From Verrucomicrobiales bacterium (GTDB lineage Bacteria; Verrucomicrobiota; Verrucomicrobiia; Verrucomicrobiales; Akkermansiaceae), in contig DPWT01000208.1 of assembly GCA_003527555.1 (NCBI GenBank), positions 1 to 11,967 on the forward strand: a DNA stretch of 11,967 bases, written 5' to 3'. Below the pieces are notes generated by a model, which worked only from the letters and a program-made list of their open reading frames with translations, had not been told where the DNA came from and searched no databases. The first letter of the stretch is position 1; each line of letters opens with the position of its first letter. The position numbers and the translations under genes were made by a program. Positions 7,133 to 11,967 of the stretch are shown piece by piece.

Positions 7133-8419
7133 ATGCAATTATTCTCCACCGCCATTGCCATCCTACTTGGTTTTAGCCTTACCCGACTGGCCGCCGCACC
7201 TGTGCCAGACTTACAAATTCTATTCATGGATTCAAATATGTGGAAACAGCCAGTTGGTGAGGTCCTCAATAAGCGTAGTCATCTACGATTTCATTGGCTT
7301 TCAAAAGCCAAAAATGACGCTAGATCCACAACTAAAGGCCTTCGGCTCTGGCAACAGCCTGTGGGGGAAACCATTTTACGAAGTCGCGATGGCAAACTGC
7401 ACTCGTTCGAAATATCCATCTACAACCGAGGCGACATGGGTAACATCAACACAGACACATTTGATGAGCTCACTAGTAAATGGCAAAAACTACTTCAAAG
7501 CAAAACCGGCAAAGATGGTGAAAAAATGAACCGCACTCAGAAGGGCAGCGTAGTTTCTGCTGATCGCTGGTTATGGGAATGCCCTGGCGCCTACATCACA
7601 CTGACGGCCAGCAGCACAGGCCGCGGATCAAAAAAACTGCCAGAGTTTCTCAAACTCACGCTTGTCTCAGTGAAGTTTGGAAAAGAAATGTTCGCTTCAC
7701 GCGGGGGCATTACCAATACGATGGTAAAGCGTAATGATCTAAAGGACTCGGTTGAGAAACAAGGCAACGGAGATGTATTCATCAAAAACATACCCATGGT
7801 CGATCAAGGCAGGAAAGGTTACTGCGCCGTCGCCAGCGCGGAACGCGTTTTCCGCTATTATGGATTGCAGGTAGATCAGCATGCGATGGCACAAATCGCG
7901 CAAAGCAGTGCTCAAGGAGGAACTAATCCACTAAAGATGATCGACGCATTAAAGCGCGTGGCTGGTAGAACCAAAACTCGTCTCTATCAGCACTACGAAA
8001 TCGACCGACGTGAATCGGCATCAACTATTAAAGCATACAATCGTCTGGCTAAAAAATCTAATCACAGGCAGGTGCCAGAAAATGCCTATTACCAGCAATT
8101 CCTCTCCGTTGCACATGCTGAAACACTGAAGTCTGTGCGGTCGAAAGGTTCGACATACAATCGATTCAAAAAAACGATCATAGATAAAATCAACGAAGGT
8201 ATTCCTCTGCTCTGGGCTCTCCAAGTCGGGGTGATCAAGGAAAGGGGAATCCCGCAAGCAGGAGGTGGACACATGCGCCTCATTATTGGTTATAATGAAA
8301 AATCAGACCAAATCATCTATTCCGATTCATGGGGTGCAGGACACGAATTTAAGAAAATGACTATTCCTGAGGCTTTCACCGCGAGTATGAATCTAATGAC
8401 AATCAAACCATCCAGATGA
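7133..8419 (+). CDS. Secreted C39-like cysteine peptidase with uncharacterised N-terminal domain
   Basis: Residues 1-22 look like a signal peptide (hydrophobic stretch ending LAAA), although it has no basic residue before the hydrophobic core. A stop at 7124 closes the frame, so ATG 7133 is the first start. Residues 23-210 form a domain I cannot name. It contains RFHWLSKAKNDARST and SIYNRGD, and two short matching pieces, WKQPVGE (37-43) and WQQPVGE (73-79). Residues 215-428 resemble the papain-like C39 fold: IPMVDQGRKGYCAVAS places Gln225 six residues before Cys231, GGGHMRLIIGY gives His380, and YSDSWG gives Asp398 as the likely third catalytic residue. The protein probably acts in the periplasm or outside the cell. 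No ABC transporter or double-glycine leader substrate is nearby, so it is not a bacteriocin exporter protease. It may share a transcript with the upstream metallo-hydrolase, and a hairpin terminator follows its stop. Confidence 0.82.
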   Translation: MQLFSTAIAILLGFSLTRLAAAPVPDLQILFMDSNMWKQPVGEVLNKRSHLRFHWLSKAKNDARSTTKGLRLWQQPVGETILRSRDGKLHSFEISIYNRGDMGNINTDTFDELTSKWQKLLQSKTGKDGEKMNRTQKGSVVSADRWLWECPGAYITLTASSTGRGSKKLPEFLKLTLVSVKFGKEMFASRGGITNTMVKRNDLKDSVEKQGNGDVFIKNIPMVDQGRKGYCAVASAERVFRYYGLQVDQHAMAQIAQSSAQGGTNPLKMIDALKRVAGRTKTRLYQHYEIDRRESASTIKAYNRLAKKSNHRQVPENAYYQQFLSVAHAETLKSVRSKGSTYNRFKKTIIDKINEGIPLLWALQVGVIKERGIPQAGGGHMRLIIGYNEKSDQIIYSDSWGAGHEFKKMTIPEAFTASMNLMTIKPSR

Positions 8420-8436
8420 TTAAATACAAAATGAAT

Positions 8437-8470
8437 TGAATGGATATTAGTCGATATTCATTCATTTTTA
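8437..8470. terminator. Bidirectional hairpin terminator
   Basis: GAATGGATAT (8438-8447) pairs with ATATTCATTC (8454-8463), giving a 10-bp stem with one G-U pair and a six-base loop. T8437-A8464 adds an eleventh pair. ATTTTTA follows on the plus strand. The reverse strand gives the same stem followed by a weaker T-rich run. It lies between the convergent C39-like and DUF2851 genes, 18 bases after the first stop. The stem is AT-rich, so it may be inefficient. Confidence 0.6.
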
Positions 8471-8482
8471 ATAACCCATTTT

Positions 8483-9871
8483 TCAGCCACGCCACTGAGC
8501 GAGCTGCTCGGGAAACGGACACTCAGCACAATCACTGATATCCTGTAGGCAGAAGTCCTGATAAATCTGTAATAGCGCTTGATGTTGCCATGCCTGCCGT
8601 AAGTATTTTTTCCGACGCTCAATATCGCCAAACAAGCGAATTGAGGCCTTATCAACCTTCTCACTAATCGCGGGTGCTTGCAGCTTCTCATAATATTCCC
8701 ATGCACCACGATCACCATCCACCAAATACGCGGGCATCAAATGATTTATTTGAAAATCTGTGAGCCGATCCGCCCCCATCAAAGCGAGGTTGCGCATGCT
8801 GCGTTTTGATTTCACAGTATAGTGATGGCTCCAGTAAGGGTGCCTCAGTGCTTGAAAAAAATCTTGGGAACCAGCAAAATCCAGACATGCTACGCGAAAA
8901 TCTTCCCAGTGATGCACGATGGTTGCCAAGCATGCTACGCGCCTCTGCGGATGATTAATCGGACGAATCCCAGAGAGTTTCCAGGGGATTTTTCGATCAT
9001 GAGTGGGTTCGTAATCGTCACGCACTTTCCACCAAATTCCCCATAAATCACGTAAATAACCGCGGGTATCGTTAAGCGCGGCATCGTGAACTTCTGCCGT
9101 TAAAAAACCCGCTGCACCAAACAATATCGACTCACAATCAGCAGGGCACTCCCTCAACAAACCGATCGGCAAACGTTGTGCTAGCAAGGTCATCGCAAGC
9201 TTGTTGGGCCGATACCCCATTGTCTCAGAAATTGCCTGCCATAACCATTCCTCCTCACCTAACGCATCAATAGTTCTCGCGCGGCGTTTTGCTTTAATGC
9301 TCGCCCGATGCATTGCCGCCTCACGCATCAATGCATCTAGATTCCCCTGATGCATTTCTGCCAAAGGCATAAAACACCTTCCCACATGCGCTGCCGCCTG
9401 AGCCATCAATGGAATTTGTAATGCCTCACGCAGTATAAGTTCCGGAACAATAACCTGTGGCACTGCCCTGTGATTCGATGTGCGTGTAAACCGGCTTTTT
9501 GCTTCGTCTCCAAAAACAACATGTAGCACAACATCATCAAAATCCTCATTGCTGCCATGCCCATGGTTATCCCAATCGGCAAATGTATGGTCCAACTCCA
9601 ATGATCCAGCATGAATTTCCCCATCAATCTCGACAGCTGTGTGCAGAAAATCCGGTCCTGCGGCATGGTTCCAATGACCAAATTGCACAATCCGGACAGC
9701 TCGGCCATCAATAGTAGCAAATTCACGGCCCATCTGCCCGCCATACCACAACGCTTGCAAATGCAACTCGTTCGGCAAGACAAGCGCATTCTGCTCTAAG
9801 ACAGCGCCCTTATGATCTCTGACCTCCTCCAGAAGCTCTTTATATCCACACATACAGAGGAAAATAAACAT
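8483..9871 (-). CDS. DUF2851 family protein
   Basis: The 462 residues match the DUF2851 family, which has no established function. Its N-terminal signature is present: NELHLQALWY (34-43), TIDGRAVRIVQFGHWN (53-68), AGPDF (71-75), GSLELDH (89-95), DWDNHGH (99-105) and DDVVLHVVF (112-120). The middle is helical and rich in Trp and Arg. The end carries CLQDISDCAECPFPEQLA (441-458), where Cys448 and Cys451 form a CxxC typical of the family's C-terminus. It has no signal peptide or membrane segment, so it is probably cytosolic. ATG 9871 gives a hydrophobic MFIFLCMCGY start, and ATG 9853 (456 aa) is an alternative. Neither has a Shine-Dalgarno. The gene is convergent with the C39-like gene and divergent from the HELTH membrane protein gene. 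Confidence 0.87.
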   Translation of the reverse strand: MFIFLCMCGYKELLEEVRDHKGAVLEQNALVLPNELHLQALWYGGQMGREFATIDGRAVRIVQFGHWNHAAGPDFLHTAVEIDGEIHAGSLELDHTFADWDNHGHGSNEDFDDVVLHVVFGDEAKSRFTRTSNHRAVPQVIVPELILREALQIPLMAQAAAHVGRCFMPLAEMHQGNLDALMREAAMHRASIKAKRRARTIDALGEEEWLWQAISETMGYRPNKLAMTLLAQRLPIGLLRECPADCESILFGAAGFLTAEVHDAALNDTRGYLRDLWGIWWKVRDDYEPTHDRKIPWKLSGIRPINHPQRRVACLATIVHHWEDFRVACLDFAGSQDFFQALRHPYWSHHYTVKSKRSMRNLALMGADRLTDFQINHLMPAYLVDGDRGAWEYYEKLQAPAISEKVDKASIRLFGDIERRKKYLRQAWQHQALLQIYQDFCLQDISDCAECPFPEQLAQWRG

Positions 9872-10000
9872 CTTGGCTCAAGCTTCCAATGCAGGAATTA
9901 GAAAAATATGTCTGTTTTTTAAGATCGGAGAGCAAGCTAGTGGATTTCCGCATTGCACCGAGGCATTATTTAAGTAGTCTTAATTACTTTAATCACCGTC

Positions 10001-10909
10001 ATGAGATTTGGTAAACGCCTATCCCCGAGCCATCGAGGCAGGACAAGCACACGCAATAGACGCCGTGCAGGTCGCCCGTCACTGCGGCAAGCATTTCATG
10101 ATGCCAACATGAGGGCACAACAACGAGCAAATCGCAGGCTTGGAAAACGGCGCGTCCTAACCTCCGTAAGAGCTGCCATTGATAGCGCAGCGCAGAACCA
10201 TCTAATCCACCTCGGGATCGGCACGCGAATGATCCGCTGGCTTATCGCAATCGCATTACTTCCGATCTGTATTGTCACCACGCGAGCACTCTTCGTCGTG
10301 GATCCAGAGGGCACCTTCTGGATGGATCTTTTGCGCACTCAACAATTTATTTACTTTGCCGTGGGAATGTTCTGGATGGCGGGTTGGTTTATCACTGGCG
10401 TGGGTGAACGGTTCTTTCTCTATCTCTACGTGCTCGGCCATGAACTGACCCATGCTATTACCGTCTACGCATGCGGCGGCAAAGTTGGTGGTATCCATGT
10501 GACCGCAGATGGCGGCTATGTCATGACCAGCAAGACCAACTTTCTCATAGGGCTGTCTCCCTACTTCATACCATTCTGGTCGGTAGCTGTGATGCTTGTC
10601 TTTACTCTTCTGGAAATGACAACACAGATCCCACACCTCCATAAGGCACTCTACTTTCTCATCGGTGCGAGTTGGGCTTTCCATTTACTCTGGACTGTAT
10701 GGATGATGTTTCGTGATCAGCCTGACCTCAGAGAAAATGGTGTGTTTTTCTCATTTGTGCTAATTTACCTCGCTAACGTAATCCTGCTATCAGTCATCCT
10801 CTGTCTTGCCCCAGGCAGCCTGACATGGCATCATTGGTACAATGAATTCATGAATACTTGGGGTCAGTGGACAAACTTTATAGTGAAATTTGTAAGTTCA
10901 GCCTTATAA
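10001..10909 (+). CDS. Multi-pass membrane protein with HELTH zinc motif (putative M50-like metallopeptidase)
   Basis: The 302 residues have an arginine-rich tail (17 Arg in residues 1-58) followed by about six hydrophobic segments (roughly 78-98, 112-133, 138-156, 180-204, 214-236, 248-270). The third carries YVLGHELTHA, with His147, Glu148 and His151 placed in the membrane as in intramembrane metalloproteases of the M50 (site-2 protease) type. GGKVGGIHVTADGGYV then forms the loop seen after the HExxH helix in M50-like proteins. The usual second motif (NxxPxxPLDGG) is not recognisable. DQPDLRENG (239-247) could provide an Asp ligand, but that is a guess. The basic tail should stay in the cytosol and might bind nucleic acid or phospholipid. 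A stop at 9971 limits the start to ATG 10001. Loss of protease activity is possible. Confidence 0.75.
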   Translation: MRFGKRLSPSHRGRTSTRNRRRAGRPSLRQAFHDANMRAQQRANRRLGKRRVLTSVRAAIDSAAQNHLIHLGIGTRMIRWLIAIALLPICIVTTRALFVVDPEGTFWMDLLRTQQFIYFAVGMFWMAGWFITGVGERFFLYLYVLGHELTHAITVYACGGKVGGIHVTADGGYVMTSKTNFLIGLSPYFIPFWSVAVMLVFTLLEMTTQIPHLHKALYFLIGASWAFHLLWTVWMMFRDQPDLRENGVFFSFVLIYLANVILLSVILCLAPGSLTWHHWYNEFMNTWGQWTNFIVKFVSSAL

Positions 10910-10986
10910 ATTAAGGATTTTCCTTGAATTTCAAAATCAGAAACTTTTATCTTGTATATACTCTTTTTTTAGGGCATAGTTCAAAC

Positions 10987-11004
10987 ATCGTTTAATTAAA
11001 CGAT
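10987..11004. repeat. Perfect 18-bp palindrome
   Basis: ATCGTTTAATTAAACGAT reads the same on both strands. It lies 77 bases past the stop of the HELTH membrane protein gene and directly before the G7 run and hairpin at 11009-11060. It could be a protein-binding site, or a 7-bp RNA hairpin with an AAUU loop. The sequence does not decide between these. Confidence 0.5.
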
Positions 11005-11008
11005 ATTT

Positions 11009-11074
11009 GGGGGGGAACAGCTCCGTCAGCATAGTCTTCGGACATAGTTGGCGGGGCTGTCATTTTTTACCCCC
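11009..11074 (+). terminator. Long UUCG-capped hairpin with U-run: terminator or end of a small RNA
   Basis: On the plus strand 11017-11030 pairs with 11047-11060 over 14 bp with three G-U pairs. A symmetric AUA/AUA internal loop follows, then GUC-UUCG-GAC (11034-11043), a highly stable tetraloop form. C-A-TTTTTT follows directly at 11061-11068, as in a Rho-independent terminator. The G7 run at 11009-11015 could also pair with the C5 run at 11070-11074, enclosing the whole structure. It is 100 bases past the membrane protein stop, so it may end that transcript or that of an unannotated small RNA. On the minus strand no U-run follows the hairpin. Confidence 0.6.
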
Positions 11075-11162
11075 TAAATCAAACTTGAGGTTCGGCAGAT
11101 TTCACAGGGTAATAAAAGCAATGAATGCTGTATGGTATGAAAGTCTGGGTGATTTTGTTGTA

Positions 11163-11672
11163 TTATATGTCAGCCTCATCCGGCACCGGAGGAATGAGAT
11201 CCTCACGCAGCAGCAGCCGCTCGACAGATAGGTCATCCAGTAGACCTTCGGACGTCTGCTGAATCACCGCAGCAAACGGCATGATCCGATCCACCTCTGC
11301 AATTGCCGCGTGGACCATCGACGAAACAATGTCGGCGTCATACTTGTCGCGCTCAAACATGTTGGTGATGCGGAACATGATCTGCTCACGATCCAGATCA
11401 TATTCCAAACTCCCCAGGGTGAGTTTTTTGTTCGCCCTGGCGAGCAGCTCCAGCACAATTGGTTCATGCTCAACCTCAAGCTCAAGTGGAGCCTCCCCCA
11501 CCACCGACAGCGCATTGAGTTGTGGGAATGCTTGTGCATGAAGATGTACGTGGGTGTGGTAGGCTTCAAAGGCAGTGCGGATCACGTCTTGACCTTCAAG
11601 CTGTTCACACTGCCAACCTTGCTGGCCAAAGGCTTCCATGACGGATTGAATCTGAATTGATGTAGGGCGCAT
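11163..11672 (-). CDS. YbjN domain-containing protein
   Basis: The 169 residues resemble the YbjN/secretion-chaperone-like fold. VMEAFGQQGWQCEQLEGQDVIRT (11-33) forms a first helix and strands. LELLARANKKLTLGSLEYDL (74-93) and EQIMFRITNMFE (96-107) match the family's N...l..G.f.ld...g.v.fR pattern, followed by an amphipathic helix (112-130). YbjN proteins have been linked to stress or regulatory roles in enterobacteria, but there is no enzyme activity to assign. The acidic tail PPVPDEADI is unremarkable. ATG 11672 is the first start after an in-frame stop at 11685-11687 (minus strand) and has no Shine-Dalgarno. It follows the partial gene at the window edge by 40 bases on the same strand, so the two are probably co-transcribed. 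Confidence 0.75.
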   Translation of the reverse strand: MRPTSIQIQSVMEAFGQQGWQCEQLEGQDVIRTAFEAYHTHVHLHAQAFPQLNALSVVGEAPLELEVEHEPIVLELLARANKKLTLGSLEYDLDREQIMFRITNMFERDKYDADIVSSMVHAAIAEVDRIMPFAAVIQQTSEGLLDDLSVERLLLREDLIPPVPDEADI

Positions 11673-11712
11673 ATGAGTGATGTCTTAAATACTAAAAGTT
11701 AAATTCCAAATA

Positions 11713-11967
11713 CTAATCTCTATTTTCCATCACACCCAGCACTGCCTCTTCAAGTAGATGGCGCCGCCTCTCCGAGATCGGTTTGAGGGAGGCAACCACC
11801 CCGCTCTTTTTTTCCTCAGTAAAGTGCAGCACGAGATTTTTTGCATCCGCAGTAACCTCAGCATCTGCTACTTGCGTCCAGTAGATAACTTGCAGGTTTT
11901 CTTTCGCTCCAAAAAAGGGAAAGATCTCTACACCAAGAGGACTAAAAATGATATACGCATTGCGCGT
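11713..11967 (-). CDS. C-terminal part of an uncharacterised, possibly PH-like protein (partial)
   Basis: An open frame enters from the right edge of the window and ends at TAG (11715-11713), giving the last 84 residues of a protein. It alternates short beta-type segments (AYIIFSPLGVEIFPFFG, LQVIYWTQVADAEVT, NLVLHF, GVVASLKPIS) and ends in a basic-then-acidic helix (ERRRHLLEEAVLGVME). That pattern, with a Trp before the third strand and a C-terminal helix, resembles bacterial PH-like domains. This is a fold guess, not recognition. The gene precedes the YbjN-like gene by 40 bases on the same strand. Its start lies outside the window. Confidence 0.6.
   Translation of the reverse strand, partial: TRNAYIIFSPLGVEIFPFFGAKENLQVIYWTQVADAEVTADAKNLVLHFTEEKKSGVVASLKPISERRRHLLEEAVLGVMENRD

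Noticed and set aside
9406..9789. 127-codon minus-strand frame inside the DUF2851 gene
   Set aside because: It is the same strand in another frame, and the DUF2851 signature is in the longer frame.
10256..10684. 142-codon antisense frame within the HELTH membrane protein gene
   Set aside because: It is opposite the membrane segments, has no motif and no ribosome binding site.
10913..10925. AAGGA-TTT-TCCTT hairpin just after the HELTH membrane protein stop
   Set aside because: Five base pairs with a three-base loop and no U-run after it is too weak for a terminator call; the structure at 11009-11074 is far better.
11007..11231. 74-codon plus-strand frame in the gap before the YbjN-like gene
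   Set aside because: It starts inside the hairpin region, runs antisense into the YbjN-like gene and has unlikely composition.

Overview
The window looks like ordinary chromosome from a free-living Gram-negative bacterium, most likely of the Verrucomicrobia/Planctomycetes group. That placement is inferred from the gene set (DUF2851 protein, secreted C39-like protease with an unfamiliar N-terminal domain, HELTH membrane protein, NAPE-PLD-like hydrolase) and from the near absence of Shine-Dalgarno sequences. It was not tested by a search. No tRNA, rRNA, CRISPR array, insertion sequence or phage gene is visible, and I do not see a defence or secretion system.

Layout. From the left come an AEC-family membrane transporter (minus) and, divergently, a COG3618-type amidohydrolase-like protein (plus) whose metal site appears altered. 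A 7-6-7 inverted repeat lies between them. The amidohydrolase ends tail to tail with an FMN-dependent alpha-hydroxy-acid dehydrogenase (minus), their stop codons overlapping. Reading leftwards into that gene are pdxA and recQ, one base apart, with the recQ ribosome binding site inside the end of pdxA. Divergent from pdxA are an NAPE-PLD-like metallo-beta-lactamase-fold hydrolase and a secreted C39-like cysteine protease (plus), which end at a two-way hairpin terminator. On the far side is a DUF2851 gene (minus), then divergently a multi-pass membrane protein with an HELTH zinc motif and an arginine-rich cytosolic tail (plus). A 253-base gap follows, holding a perfect 18-base palindrome and a long UUCG-capped hairpin with a U-run. 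The window closes with a YbjN-like gene and the 3' end of a gene for a possible PH-like protein (both minus).

How the genes work together. There is little sign of one shared pathway. pdxA (vitamin B6 synthesis) and recQ (DNA repair) are joined by translation rather than function. The hydroxy-acid dehydrogenase and the amidohydrolase-like protein could both belong to small-acid or sugar-acid catabolism, but only adjacency supports that. The less ordinary items are the substituted metal ligands in the amidohydrolase-like protein, the compact PdxA with Gln in place of the usual substrate-site His, the late position of the RecQ zinc motif, and the structured intergenic region at 10987-11074.
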